Of a stretch of 64,000 nucleotides of DNA, positions 8,277 through 17,999 are shown in pieces. The notes beneath the pieces were generated by a model that searched no databases, was not told the DNA's origin, and worked only from the letters and a program-made list of their open reading frames with translations. Numbering within the stretch: position 1 is the first letter of the stretch; every line of letters starts with the position of its first letter. The stretch comes from AWTP1-13 sp963814055 (GTDB taxonomy: Bacteria; Pseudomonadota; Alphaproteobacteria; Rhizobiales; Hyphomicrobiaceae), in contig CAWFBJ010000001.1 of NCBI GenBank assembly GCA_963814055.1, positions 62,001-126,000 of the forward strand, given 5' to 3'. Position numbers and translations under genes: made by a program.

Positions 8277-11078
8277 CTAACTCGCCAGTGCTTCGATGGG
8301 CGGGCAGGAACAGACCAGGTTTCGGTCGCCGCCGACATTGTCGATGCGCGCCACAGGCGGCCAGTACTTCGCGGCTACCTCCGCATTGCCTGCGGGATAG
8401 GCGGCCTCCATCCGGGAATAGGGATGATCCCAGTCGCTTCCCAGCGCCTCGCTTGCGGTATGCGGGGCATTGACGAGCGGATTATCCTCTTTCGCCCACT
8501 CGCCTTTCGCCACCCGGGCAGCCTCTTTCGCGATGGCGATCATGGCGTCGCAGAAGCGGTCGACCTCTTCCTTTGGCTCGGATTCCGTAGGCTCCACCAT
8601 CAACGTCCCGGCTACCGGCCATGACATGGTCGGTGCATGAAAACCGTAGTCGATCAATCGCTTGGCGACATCTTCTACAGTAATTCCCGCGCTTTCCTTG
8701 AGCACGCGCGTATCCAGAATGCATTCATGCGCCACCCGCCCGTTACGCCCTGCGAACAAAACCGGAAAATGCGGAGATAGCCGCGCGGCGATGTAGTTGG
8801 CGCTGAGGATGGCTATTTCCGTGGCTTGCTTCAGTCCCGCCGCGCCCATCATGCGGATGTACATCCATGTGATCGGGAGAATGGATGCGCTTCCAAAGGG
8901 GGCTGCCGAAACCGCATGTTCCGTTCCCAAGGCCGCATGGCCCGGCAGGAACGGCGCCAGATGCGACTTGACCCCGATGGGCCCGACACCTGGACCTCCG
9001 CCCCCGTGGGGAATGCAGAAGGTCTTGTGGAGGTTCATGTGGCAGACGTCGGCGCCAATGTCGCCCGGCCGCGCCAGCCCGACCAGCGCGTTGAGATTTG
9101 CCCCGTCGAAATAGACCTGCCCGCCATGTTCATGCACGAGCGTGCAGATGTCGCGCGCACCCTCTTCGAAAACGCCGTGCGTTGAAGGGTAGGTGAACAT
9201 CAGCGCGGCGAGATTGGGGGCGTGTTCGACCACCTTTGCCTTCAGATCATCGAGGTCGATGTCTCCGGCTTCCTCGCAAGCAACCACTACGACTCGCATG
9301 CCAGCCATGCTGGCGCTTGCCGGATTGGTGCCGTGGGCGGAGGAGGGGATAAGACAGACGTTGCGATGCGCTTCGCCGCGCGACTGGTGATAGCGGCGAA
9401 TGGCGAGCAACCCGGCATATTCTCCCTGGCTTCCAGCATTGGGCTGCAGTGAGACCGCGTCGAAGCCGGTGATTTCGGCGAGCCACTTCTCGAGGTCGGC
9501 AGTCATCGCGCGATAACCCGCCGTGTGGGCGCGAGGCGCGAACGGATGCAAATTGGCCACGCTCGGCCAGCTTACCGGCATCATTTCCGCAGCCGCGTTG
9601 AGTTTCATTGTGCAGGAGCCAAGCGGGATCATTGCACGGTCGAGGGCAAGGTCCTTGTCGGCGAGCCGGCGCAGGAAACGCATCATCTCTGTTTCCGACC
9701 GGGTCTCATGAAACACGGGCTGCGTCAGGAAACCTTTGCCGCGCGGTTTGCCTGGCAGCCGCCGCCCCCGGGATGTCGCTATCCTCGCGCCGAAGAGACC
9801 TACGAGCGCCTCCAGATCGGCTTCTGTCGAAGTCTCGTCGAACGCGATTCCGACCCGATCGGCATCGATGACGCGGATCATGCGTCCCGACTTTTCGGCA
9901 GCCTTTGCCAGTTCCTTTACCTTGCCGGGGACAATCGCCGTCACGGTATCAAACAGCTTCTCGCCGGCAGTCTCTATGCCTGCGGCTTCCAGCGACGATG
10001 CAAACCGGGCGGCGAGGCCGTGCGCTTGGTCGGCAATGGCCTGCAGGCCTTGCGGCCCGTGCCAGATGGCGTACGCCGTGGCCATGTTGGCAAGCAGAGC
10101 TTGTGCTGTGCAGATGTTGGAGGTCGCCTTGTCGCGGCGGATGTGCTGCTCGCGTGTCTGCAGCGCCAGCCGGTAGCCGGGGCGCCCCTTGCTGTCGACC
10201 GACTGACCGACCAGCCGTCCGGGCATCAGTCGCGTGAGCTTCTCCGAAACTGCGCAATAGGCGGCATGAGGGCCGCCGAAGCCCATGGGCACGCCGAAGC
10301 GCTGCATGGAGCCAACGGCGATGTCGGCCCCTAGCGAAGCAGGCAAATCCGTCAGGGTCAACGCCAGCGGGTCGGCGACAAAGATGACTACGGCGTCCAG
10401 GGCTTTGGCCTTCGCGATGGCTGCTGTGTGGTTTCCATAGACACCGAGCGTGTCCGGCCAGGAAACGATAAGGGCAGCCGTAGTCTCGTCGATCTCTTCC
10501 CCGTTGATCTCGATCCCCAGAGGCTCTGCGCGCGTACGCACGACATCGAGGATCTGAGGATGCGGAACTCCTGCGAATGCGATCTTGGTGCGTTTTTCGC
10601 GATGATGGCGGTAGGCGATCCCGACGGCTTCGGCTGCGGCTGTCGCTTCGTCGAGCAGTGATGCCGATGCTACCGGCAGGCCGGTAAGTTCGGTCACCAA
10701 GGTCTGGAAGTGGAAAAGCAGTTCCAGGCGGCCCTGGCTGATCTCGGACTGGTAGGGTGTGTAGGCCGTGTACCAAGCGGGGTTTTCGAAGAGATTGCGC
10801 TGGATCACGGGAGGCACGTGCGTGCCATGATAACCCGTGCCGATAAAGCTCTTCAGCACGTTGTTTTCGTGCATCTTTTCGGCGAGTTCAGCGAGCGCCT
10901 CAGCTTCGCTCGCCGGCGCCGGAAGGTCGAGTGGGCGGTCGAGGCGGATCGATTTCGGCACCGCCTGCGCTATCAGCGTTTCCACTGAGGGGACGCCAAG
11001 CGTCGTCAGCATTGACCGAACATCGCTCGGGCCGGGGCCGATGTGGCGCCCGGCAAAAGTGGCTGCATTGTCGCTCAT
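8277..11078 (-). CDS. gcvP: Glycine dehydrogenase (aminomethyl-transferring), P-protein
   Basis: The P-protein decarboxylates glycine with pyridoxal phosphate and passes the aminomethyl group to the lipoyl arm of GcvH. The 933-residue product is a single-chain (fused alpha+beta) P-protein of normal bacterial length. The PLP-binding region is visible as HMNLHKTFCIPHGGGGPG (Lys near residue 680), and the N-terminus has the usual FAGRHIGPG start. It is the last gene of gcvT-gcvH-gcvP and begins 11 bp after gcvH. Expression should be under the glycine riboswitch upstream of gcvT. The frame is intact. Confidence 0.96.
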   Translation of the reverse strand: MSDNAATFAGRHIGPGPSDVRSMLTTLGVPSVETLIAQAVPKSIRLDRPLDLPAPASEAEALAELAEKMHENNVLKSFIGTGYHGTHVPPVIQRNLFENPAWYTAYTPYQSEISQGRLELLFHFQTLVTELTGLPVASASLLDEATAAAEAVGIAYRHHREKRTKIAFAGVPHPQILDVVRTRAEPLGIEINGEEIDETTAALIVSWPDTLGVYGNHTAAIAKAKALDAVVIFVADPLALTLTDLPASLGADIAVGSMQRFGVPMGFGGPHAAYCAVSEKLTRLMPGRLVGQSVDSKGRPGYRLALQTREQHIRRDKATSNICTAQALLANMATAYAIWHGPQGLQAIADQAHGLAARFASSLEAAGIETAGEKLFDTVTAIVPGKVKELAKAAEKSGRMIRVIDADRVGIAFDETSTEADLEALVGLFGARIATSRGRRLPGKPRGKGFLTQPVFHETRSETEMMRFLRRLADKDLALDRAMIPLGSCTMKLNAAAEMMPVSWPSVANLHPFAPRAHTAGYRAMTADLEKWLAEITGFDAVSLQPNAGSQGEYAGLLAIRRYHQSRGEAHRNVCLIPSSAHGTNPASASMAGMRVVVVACEEAGDIDLDDLKAKVVEHAPNLAALMFTYPSTHGVFEEGARDICTLVHEHGGQVYFDGANLNALVGLARPGDIGADVCHMNLHKTFCIPHGGGGPGVGPIGVKSHLAPFLPGHAALGTEHAVSAAPFGSASILPITWMYIRMMGAAGLKQATEIAILSANYIAARLSPHFPVLFAGRNGRVAHECILDTRVLKESAGITVEDVAKRLIDYGFHAPTMSWPVAGTLMVEPTESEPKEEVDRFCDAMIAIAKEAARVAKGEWAKEDNPLVNAPHTASEALGSDWDHPYSRMEAAYPAGNAEVAAKYWPPVARIDNVGGDRNLVCSCPPIEALAS

Positions 11079-11089
11079 GATCCGGTCCC

Positions 11090-11458
11090 TCAGCCGATCA
11101 TCGCCGTGTAGCCGGCTTCGTCCATCAGGCCGGACAGCTGGCTTTCATCCGCGAGTTTCATTTTCCATAGCCAGCCATCGCCTGTCGGCGCCGAATTGAC
11201 GAGCGCCGGATCGGAAGACAGCGCCGTGTTGGCTTCGATGATTTCTCCGTCGGCAGGCGCGTAGACGTCGGATGCAGCCTTGACAGATTCAACCACGACA
11301 GCGGTGTCGCCCTTGGCGATCTTGCGGCCGCTCTCCGGCAGTTCCACGAACACGAGGTCGCCCAGCTGTTCCTGGGCATAGTTGGTGATGCCAACTGTCG
11401 CGACACCGTTTTCGACGCGGATCCATTCGTGGTCTTCAGTGAAATAGGTCGTTGCCAT
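11090..11458 (-). CDS. gcvH: Glycine cleavage system H protein
   Basis: This is the small lipoyl carrier protein of the glycine cleavage system, 122 residues. The lipoylation site is in the motif VVESVKAASD, with the lysine at residue 60. The N-terminus (YFTEDHEWI) and the C-terminal GWLWKMKL segment are typical. It starts 6 bp after the gcvT stop and 11 bp before gcvP, so the three genes form one transcription unit. The length is normal and all family landmarks are present. Confidence 0.96.
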   Translation of the reverse strand: MATTYFTEDHEWIRVENGVATVGITNYAQEQLGDLVFVELPESGRKIAKGDTAVVVESVKAASDVYAPADGEIIEANTALSSDPALVNSAPTGDGWLWKMKLADESQLSGLMDEAGYTAMIG

Positions 11459-11464
11459 GATGAA

Positions 11465-12566
11465 TTATCCTTTGCGGTAGCGATGCGGAGTAAAGGGAAG
11501 GCCGTGGACTTCAATCGGAACACGCGTGCCACGGACGTCGGCGAAGAGTTTCGTTCCAACAGCAGCGAGCGGAGCGGCCACATAGCCCATGGCCACCGGA
11601 TGGCCGGCCGAAGGGCCGAAGCCGCCCGAGGTGACGCGTCCTGCCGGCTTGCCGGACTTCGTCAGTGAGAATCGTGTCGGCACGCACCGGGAGACGGCCT
11701 TCGGCTTTCAGGCCGACGCGCTTTTCGGCCGGGCCCTGTGTGATGATTTTTCGAAGTGCCTCGGCTCCGAGGAAACTTCCAGAGGCTCTGAGATCCTTGG
11801 CAATGGCCCACATCAGGCCAGCGCTCACCGGATCGGTTTCAGGCGAGATGTCATTGCCGTGGAGGCAGAGCCCGGCCTCAAGTCGGAGGCTGTCGCGCGC
11901 AGCAAGCCCGATCCACATCAGCCGGCTGTCCGTAAGCAGGTTTTGGACGAGTGCGTGCGCATCGCCGGCAGGAAGGCCGATCTCAAATCCATCTTCGCCA
12001 GTATAGCCGGATCGACTCATGAACCAGCCGGATCGCGGCTCGATGCCATGCATGAAGGTCAGAGACCCGGTAGACACGCCTGCATCCTCCAGCACGGCAG
12101 CCGCTTCTGGTCCCTGAATGGCAAGGAAAACGCGATCCAGTGGTTCAACCTCGCAGTCGAAATCACGGGCCAGTGTCCTGAGATGCGCTTCGTCGGCCGT
12201 TGCATTTCCGGCATTCGCCACGACCATGAAGCGCTCGCGTTCGAGACGTGTGATGATCAGGTCATCAAGAATTCCCGCCTCCTGGTTGAGGAAGAACGAG
12301 TATTTGGACTGCGATAGCTCCAGCGCCTCGGCATCGAGAGGGCAGGCGTGCGACAGAAGCGCCGCAGCCCCGGCGCCGCGCACCTCGATTAGCTTCATGT
12401 GGGAAATGTCGAACAGGCCCGCATGCTCGCGCGTATGGACATGCTCCTTCATGACGCCAGGAGGGTAGGTAAGGGGCATGTGCCACCCGGCAAAGGCGCC
12501 AAAGCGCGCACCGGCGGCAACATGGAGGTCTTCGAGAGAAAGATGTGAAAGGGTTTCGCCGGACAT
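11465..12566 (-). CDS. gcvT: Aminomethyltransferase, T-protein (one frameshift)
   Basis: The T-protein releases ammonia from the aminomethyl-lipoyl arm and makes methylene-tetrahydrofolate. The start is the ATG at 12566 (MSGETLSHLSLEDLH). The folate-binding region with FDISHMKLIEVRG and GYTGEDGFEI lies in the first frame. At about 11657 one extra base shifts the frame: the first frame continues as DEVRQAGRTRH, while the expected C-terminus GKPAGRVTSGGFGPS runs in the -1 relative frame to a stop at 11465. Both parts match the family end to end. The upstream reading frame seen before 12566 is the riboswitch and not protein. As written the last 65 or so residues are lost. Confidence 0.9.
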
Positions 12567-12613
12567 GACATCTCCAGAGTCGCACGTGATAGGCCACGGA
12601 TGCGGCCAGTTCG

Positions 12614-12797
12614 TGCCCCTCTGTCTGAAGCCTGAGAGACTCGCACAGCCGGAACCCGGTCGGCTACGCTTACACCTTCGGCGCGGGATTCCTCCCGACT
12701 TTCCAGAGTGTCTTCCGATCTGCGGTTCTTTTGCCTGAGAGATTTCGGGCGATTTCCCCTTCGGCGGCCGCAAAAATGCGACTCTCTCCCGCAAGAC
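12614..12797 (-). promoter_or_regulatory. Tandem glycine riboswitch upstream of gcvT
   Basis: Read on the minus strand, two consecutive glycine aptamers are recognisable. The first has GGGAGAGAGT (12781-12790), CGCCGAAGGGGAA (12753-12765) and AATCTCTCAGGC (12733-12744). The second has CGCCGAAGGTGTAAG (12669-12683) and GAGTCTCTCAGGC (12630-12642) followed by a CAGACAGAGGGGC-like tail. This is the classic architecture (Rfam family Glycine), in which glycine binding turns on the gcv operon. The second aptamer ends about 48 nt before the gcvT ATG. The ON-switch function is known for the family and not shown here. Confidence 0.93.
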
Positions 12798-12824
12798 CGG
12801 CGGGCCGAAGCCCTCGACGACTCG

Positions 12825-12853
12825 TCATTAGCCTATACCCGGCGGATTGTCAC
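12825..12853 (-). promoter_or_regulatory. Candidate sigma-70-type promoter of the gcv operon
   Basis: On the minus strand a GTGACA (12848-12853) and a TAATGA (12825-12830) are separated by exactly 17 bp. Transcription would begin near 12818, about 20 nt before the first glycine aptamer. The match to consensus is moderate and rests on position relative to the riboswitch. Confidence 0.4.
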
Positions 12854-12908
12854 CTAGGCGCGACATCGGGGGAGAAACTAACTGTGAGAGGAACATCAGA
12901 CGGGGATG

Positions 12909-13700
12909 TCAGATACCCGCGTACCAGTCGTAGCCGCGATCCTCCCAGTAGCCGCCCTTGCCGAGGCCAAACGGGGAGAAATCGTCCACAAGTTCGATCG
13001 AATGCACATATTTCGCCATCTTGTAACCAAGCTGGCGCTCGACGCGGACCCTTAGCGGCGCGCCGTTTGCCACCGGCAGCGGTTTGCCGTCAAGCCCGTA
13101 GGCGAGAATGGTTTGAGGATGACGGGCATCGATGAGATCGATCAATTCATAGTACTTTACATCGCCCGAGAGTCCTCTTTCGATCGAATCGAGACAGTGG
13201 AAGACCACGAAGCGAGCCTCAGGCTTTATCTTCGCTTCATCAAGGATCAGTGCCAGCGGCACGCCGGTCCATTTGGCGATGCAACTCCATCCCTCTACGC
13301 AGTCGTGACGCGTGATCTGGGTGCGGGACGGCATTGCCTGGAGCTGCTCGCGTGAAAGCGAGAGCGCTTTCTCGACAAGTCCTCCGACCTTGAGCCGGAA
13401 ATCCTTGAAATCGTTCTGGAGAAGCTGCCTGTAGGTGTCGTCGTCCGGCGCGGTTACGCCGTTCGGCCGCTGAGGCTGGCGAATGTCGCTTTCGGTGAAT
13501 TCCTGTGCTAGCGCGTCGCGATCGACAAGCAGGCGCTGGACCCTGTAGGTCAGGCTGTTGGCGCGCTCCATGATATTGCGGACGGCATTGTCAGGATCGC
13601 TGAGCTGATCGAAGGCGTCGCATCCCGATAGCGCGAGCGCGGACGCGGCGGTAGCGGCGCTCGTCAGGAACTTGCGGCGACTGATACGGAACTCTGGCAC
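12909..13700 (-). CDS. Tat-exported molybdopterin-dependent oxidoreductase
   Basis: This 263-residue protein has a twin-arginine signal (ISRRKFLTSAATAASALAL) that ends in a lipobox-like LSGC. It is followed by an oxidoreductase molybdopterin-binding domain of the sulfite oxidase/MsrP type. The motif HDCVEGWSC supplies the likely molybdenum-ligating cysteine, and GAPLRVRVERQLGYKMAKYV is a typical cofactor-binding stretch. It should act in the periplasm. The stop of the upstream cytochrome b gene abuts its start, so the two probably form a membrane-linked redox pair. The substrate is unknown; sulfoxide or sulfite chemistry is only suggested by the family. Confidence 0.88.
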   Translation of the reverse strand: MPEFRISRRKFLTSAATAASALALSGCDAFDQLSDPDNAVRNIMERANSLTYRVQRLLVDRDALAQEFTESDIRQPQRPNGVTAPDDDTYRQLLQNDFKDFRLKVGGLVEKALSLSREQLQAMPSRTQITRHDCVEGWSCIAKWTGVPLALILDEAKIKPEARFVVFHCLDSIERGLSGDVKYYELIDLIDARHPQTILAYGLDGKPLPVANGAPLRVRVERQLGYKMAKYVHSIELVDDFSPFGLGKGGYWEDRGYDWYAGI

Positions 13701-14537
13701 TCAGGCATTCCTTTTGCTTTTGGCTTGCTCAGATGGGTCGGTCCGGTACCAGCCGGTGACGATTGAGCGAAGCTCGTTGATCGGACCGGCAGCGAGGATC
13801 ATGAGGATGTGGACGAGGAAAAAGGCGACCAGCAAAAGCATGACAACGAAATGAACGGTCCGTGCGGTCTGTCGCCCACCGAAAAGCTCCGGGATAAAGG
13901 GCATCCAGGCGTTCATCGACGGTGACATGGCGAGCCCCGTCAGGATCATTAGCGGCAGCAGCACGAAAAGTACGGCGGCATAGGTCAGCTTTTGCAGGGG
14001 GTTGTAGTCACGAGCGTGGTGGAAACGCAGCCTGGCATGGGCGGCAACGTCTCCTGGCAGCCTCCGCAGGTCGTCAAGGCGCGGCACGACTTCTCGCTTC
14101 AAATGGCCGTTCAATGCGCTGGCGACCAGCCACACCGCCAATGTGCACACCAGGATCCATGCAAAGAAGAAGTGGACGACACGGCCCGTCGCGAGGTCCT
14201 GGTTTGACGAAATCGTCGCCCAAGCTGGAAAGGCACGATCCCTCACCTGACCCCCAGCTTGCGAAAGGCCAAGAATGCCGGTCGTGTCAAAGCTCGCCCC
14301 AAATATCTCTGTTACGCCTTGCAATTTCTCGCCGGTATCGAGCGACCCGATCGCAAGCACCCGGTTGTCGAACTGGAACCCCGACTGGTCTCCGACATAA
14401 AGCGCCGGATGCGCGTTGAAGATCTGCAGTCCGGTCAGCAGGAGAAAAAACAGGGAGATGGCCCAGAGCCAATGCGTCAGCCGCGTCCAAACGGACTGTC
14501 GATAGACCAGTTCTCCTCGGTTTTCCGGCTTGCTCAT
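13701..14537 (-). CDS. Cytochrome b/b561-type membrane subunit
   Basis: The 278-residue integral membrane protein has about five hydrophobic segments and well placed histidines (RLTHWLWAISLFFLLLTG, GRVVHFFFAWILV, ARTVHFVVMLLLVAFFLVH) that can ligate haem b. It belongs to the prokaryotic cytochrome b561/Ni-hydrogenase b-type group. It abuts the molybdopterin oxidoreductase gene, which begins directly after its stop, so it probably exchanges electrons between the quinone pool and that periplasmic enzyme. The N-terminal ELVYRQSVWTRLTHW segment is typical. No frameshift is seen. Confidence 0.87.
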   Translation of the reverse strand: MSKPENRGELVYRQSVWTRLTHWLWAISLFFLLLTGLQIFNAHPALYVGDQSGFQFDNRVLAIGSLDTGEKLQGVTEIFGASFDTTGILGLSQAGGQVRDRAFPAWATISSNQDLATGRVVHFFFAWILVCTLAVWLVASALNGHLKREVVPRLDDLRRLPGDVAAHARLRFHHARDYNPLQKLTYAAVLFVLLPLMILTGLAMSPSMNAWMPFIPELFGGRQTARTVHFVVMLLLVAFFLVHILMILAAGPINELRSIVTGWYRTDPSEQAKSKRNA

Positions 14538-14679
14538 GCTCCACTCCGCGCTGAGGAACAGGCTAGGGAACGCTCCTCATCAACTGAAATCAAACTACGG
14601 TGTAACCGGGCGCAAGTTTCACCGCGGCGGTGACATTTGCTTGAGGGCGACGTTACCGGGAGGGCACGGTGCTGGCGCC

Positions 14680-15339
14680 TCAATCCCCCAGCGAGACAAC
14701 GATATTCACCGCTGCCGCCACCAGGACCGTATTGAAAAAGAAGGAAACGACCGCGTGGATCGTGCAAACGGTCCGCATGGCCGTGTTGGTGATGCTGACA
14801 TCCGCGGTCTGCGCTGTCATGCCAACGACATACGAAAAATACAGGAAGTCGGCGCCGCCGGGCTCTTCTTTGCCCGGAAACTCCAATCCATGGCGCGGGC
14901 TCCGCCGAGCGTGGGTCGATCCTTCCTCCGTGGTCTCCGGCTGCCAATAGAGATGGGCGTAGTGCAGCGCGGTCATCGTGTGGATCGTGAACCAGCCCAG
15001 CGGAAGCGATGCAAGCGTCAGGACAATCGTGGCCAGATCCGGCCGCTCCTGCCGGTTGATGAGAATGAAAAGTGATGCGAGCGCAATGATCACTGTCGCC
15101 AGGGTGACAAGAAAGATGATCCACACCGGTTCGTCGGCACTGTCGGCATTCTGCTTGAGATAAGCGGGCGTGAGCATCCGGAAGCCGGCAACCACGAGCG
15201 CGAGGTAGACAGTGAAGAAAACGTCGGCGCCGATGGTAAACGCAAGTTGCGGAGCGAGCCAAACCCCGACGAGAAAGCCTGCTACGCCGGCTGATGCGGC
15301 GATGTAGAATGCCCTGCGGCGATGGAGCGGCTTTTTCAC
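14680..15339 (-). CDS. DUF1345 family membrane protein
   Basis: The 219-residue product has five to six predicted membrane helices (around AFYIAASAGVAGFLVGV, TVYLALVVAGFRML, WIIFLVTLATVIIALASLF, ATIVLTLASLPLGWF and the C-terminal FNTVLVAAAVNIVVSL). The motifs HTMTALHYAHLYW and DFLYFSYVVGMTAQTADV are characteristic of DUF1345. The biochemical function of the family is unknown. It overlaps the upstream yaiI-like gene by 4 bp (ATGA), so the two are probably translated together. Confidence 0.88.
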   Translation of the reverse strand: MKKPLHRRRAFYIAASAGVAGFLVGVWLAPQLAFTIGADVFFTVYLALVVAGFRMLTPAYLKQNADSADEPVWIIFLVTLATVIIALASLFILINRQERPDLATIVLTLASLPLGWFTIHTMTALHYAHLYWQPETTEEGSTHARRSPRHGLEFPGKEEPGGADFLYFSYVVGMTAQTADVSITNTAMRTVCTIHAVVSFFFNTVLVAAAVNIVVSLGD

Positions 15340-15803
15340 TGTTCGCTCGTCACTTTCAATGCTCGCCTGACCATTTGGTCCAGCGCGCCAAGAAACCGCG
15401 ATCGGTCGGCCGCACTGAACGCGGTATTATAGCCTTTGCTTTCGCCCGTTTCGCGCAGATGCTGCTTGAGATCGCGCATCGCCACAGCCATGCCGATCGT
15501 CTCAGGCGTAAACGGGCGGCCAGTCGGGCCGAGCACATGAGCGCCGAGGGCAACGCCCCGGGCAGCGAGCGGAATGTCGGCGGTAACAATGATGTCGTTG
15601 TCCTTGGCGTTCCCGGCGATCCAGTCGTCTGCCGAATCCGCGCCTTTCGAGACGACGACATGGCGGATCATCGGGTCGCGGGACGGCCTCAGGCCGCCGT
15701 TCGACACAAAGGTCAAAACCAGACCGTGCCGCGCGGCGACCTTCTCTACCTCCGCCTTAACCGGGCATGCGTCAGCGTCGACATAGATGACAGGTGCGGC
15801 CAA
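15336..15803 (-). CDS. YaiI/YqxD family protein (DUF188)
   Basis: Members of this family have a PIN-like fold and are about 150 residues long; their role is unknown. The signature IYVDADACPVKAEVEKVA lies at the N-terminus, followed by IIVTADIPLAARGVALGA and GRPFTPETIGMAVAMRDL. The frame is open to 15899, but homologues start just before IYVDADACP. A TTG at 15803 preceded by CGGGA gives a 155-residue protein and is preferred; the start remains uncertain. It overlaps the downstream DUF1345 gene by 4 bp. Confidence 0.85.
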   Translation of the reverse strand: MAAPVIYVDADACPVKAEVEKVAARHGLVLTFVSNGGLRPSRDPMIRHVVVSKGADSADDWIAGNAKDNDIIVTADIPLAARGVALGAHVLGPTGRPFTPETIGMAVAMRDLKQHLRETGESKGYNTAFSAADRSRFLGALDQMVRRALKVTSEQ

Positions 15804-15985
15804 GCTGATTCCCGAATTGCCAACGTTCTCATTCGGCGCGGAGAGTTTCAGAGTTCCAACGCCGGTACAACCTGCAATCTGACCGGGAACGTGATGCAAG
15901 TGTCTCTCAAAGCCTTTGCATATCCGCGCCTTGAGCCGCGACGCTGAACCCCATAAGAGAAGAGAAAGACCGAGGGAAACGCCGC

Positions 15986-17999
15986 ATGTTCAAGAAGATC
16001 CTGATCGCCAATCGCGGCGAGATAGCCTGCCGCGTGATCAAGACCGCCAGGCGAATGGGAATCTTGACAGTTGCGGTCTATTCGGATGCGGACCGCGACG
16101 CCGTTCACGTCGAAATGGCCGATGAGGCCGTTCATATCGGGCCGCCCCCGGCAGCGGCGAGCTATCTCGTTGCCGAGAAGGTTCTGGAAGCCTGCAAGGC
16201 GACCGGCGCCGAAGCAGTGCATCCCGGCTACGGATTTCTCTCCGAGCGCGCCTCCTTCTGCGAAGCGTTGGAAAGCAATGGCATTGTGTTCATCGGCCCA
16301 AAGCCCAAGGCGATCAATGCCATGGGTGACAAAATCGAATCGAAGAAGTTCGCCAATGCCGCGAAGGTCAATACGGTCCCTGGATTCCTGGGGGTCATTG
16401 AGGATGCCGATCACGGTGAAAGGATTGCCGGCGAAATTGGCTACCCGGTGATGATCAAAGCCTCAGCCGGCGGTGGGGGCAAGGGAATGCGCGTCGCCTG
16501 GAACAAGGCGGAAGTGCGCGACGGCTTCGATCGTGCGCGCTCCGAAGCCAAGAGCTCATTCGGCGATGATCGGGTTTTCATCGAGAAGTTTGTTGTCGAG
16601 CCGCGCCATATCGAAATCCAGGTTCTCGCCGATGCGCATGGCAACGCGATCTATCTCGGCGAGCGGGAGTGCTCGATCCAGCGCAGAAACCAGAAGGTTG
16701 TCGAGGAAGCTCCGTCTCCATTCCTGGATGAGAAGACCAGGAGCGCGATGGGCGATCAGGCAATTGCTCTTGCACAGGCCGTCGACTATCAGAGCGCCGG
16801 CACGGTCGAGTTCATCGTCGACAAGAATAAAAACTTCTATTTCCTTGAAATGAATACACGTTTGCAGGTTGAGCATCCAGTGACGGAGCTCGTCACCGGG
16901 GTCGATCTGGTGGAGCAAATGATCCGTGTTGCCGCTGGAGAAAAGCTTGCGATCAAGCAGAGCGATGTGAGGCTGAAGGGCTGGGCGATTGAAAGCCGGC
17001 TCTATGCCGAGGATCCCTATCGCAATTTCCTTCCATCGATCGGCCGGCTGACAAGATATCGCCCTCCGGAGGAGGGCCGTTCGGGCGATGCCGTAATCCG
17101 CAACGACACTGGCGTGACCGAGGGTTCGGAAATCTCGATGTATTACGATCCCATGATCGCCAAGCTCTGCACCTGGGCGCCGACGCGCCCCGAGGCGATC
17201 GACGCGATGTCGGATGCGTTGGACACGTTCGTCGTGGACGGCATCGAACACAATATACCGTTTCTGGCGGCCCTGATGCAGCATCCACGCTGGCGGGACG
17301 GGCGTCTATCGACTGGCTTCATCGCGGAGGAGTATCCGGACGGTTTTGCCCCGATCAAACCGAATGCAGAGGAGAAAGCTGTGCTGGCGGCAATCGCGAC
17401 GACGGTCGAGCTGGTCCGCCGGGATCGGCTTGATCGGCTGTCGGGCCGGTTGGCGCCTCATTCAGGCCTGCTGAAGCGCGAGTGGGAGGTCAAGCTCGGC
17501 GATGAATACATTCCGGTTTCCATTCTTGATGGCATGATTTCGGTGCCGCTGGAGGCGGACCTTGCGATTGCGGGAGGCGCGCCTGTCACCGTTGTCTCGG
17601 AGTGGCGTCCCGGGGAAATTGTTTGGCATGGCACGATCGGCAATCGGCGGGTTTCTGCTCAGATACGCCCCGTCGCAAACGGGATTCGACTGGCGTGGAA
17701 AGGCATAGCTGTCACCGCCCGGCCCATGCTGCCGCGCACGGCCGCACTGGACAGGCTGATGCCGGTCAAACTGCCGCCGGACACGTCCAGGATGCTCCTT
17801 TGCCCGATGCCGGGTCTCGTTGTTTCGATCGCAGTGACGGATGGACAGGAGGTCAAGGCCGGCGAGAACTCTCGCTGTGGTCGAGGCGATGAAGATGGAG
17901 AACGTGCTCCGCGCCGAACGCGATCTCACGATTGCGAAGATCAATGTCAGACCGGGCGACAGCCTTGCCGTCGATGCGGTCATCATGGAATTTGTCTGA
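15986..17999 (+). CDS. Acetyl/propionyl-CoA carboxylase alpha subunit (one frameshift)
   Basis: This is a biotin-dependent carboxylase alpha chain: biotin carboxylase (residues about 1-450, with KKILIANRGEIACRVI, the ATP-grasp loop ASAGGGGKGM and FLEMNTRLQVEHPVTE), a linker/BT domain, and a C-terminal biotinyl domain. The biotin motif EAMKMEN is present but in the next frame. One extra A near 17867 shifts the reading so that the uncorrected product ends in unrelated residues at 18139; the corrected protein stops at 17999 with VIMEFV. The architecture resembles propionyl- or 3-methylcrotonyl-CoA carboxylase alpha. No beta subunit gene is nearby, so the substrate is open. Confidence 0.9.

Noticed and set aside
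12567..12794. N-terminal extension of gcvT
   Set aside because: This region is the glycine riboswitch; the protein starts at the ATG at 12566.
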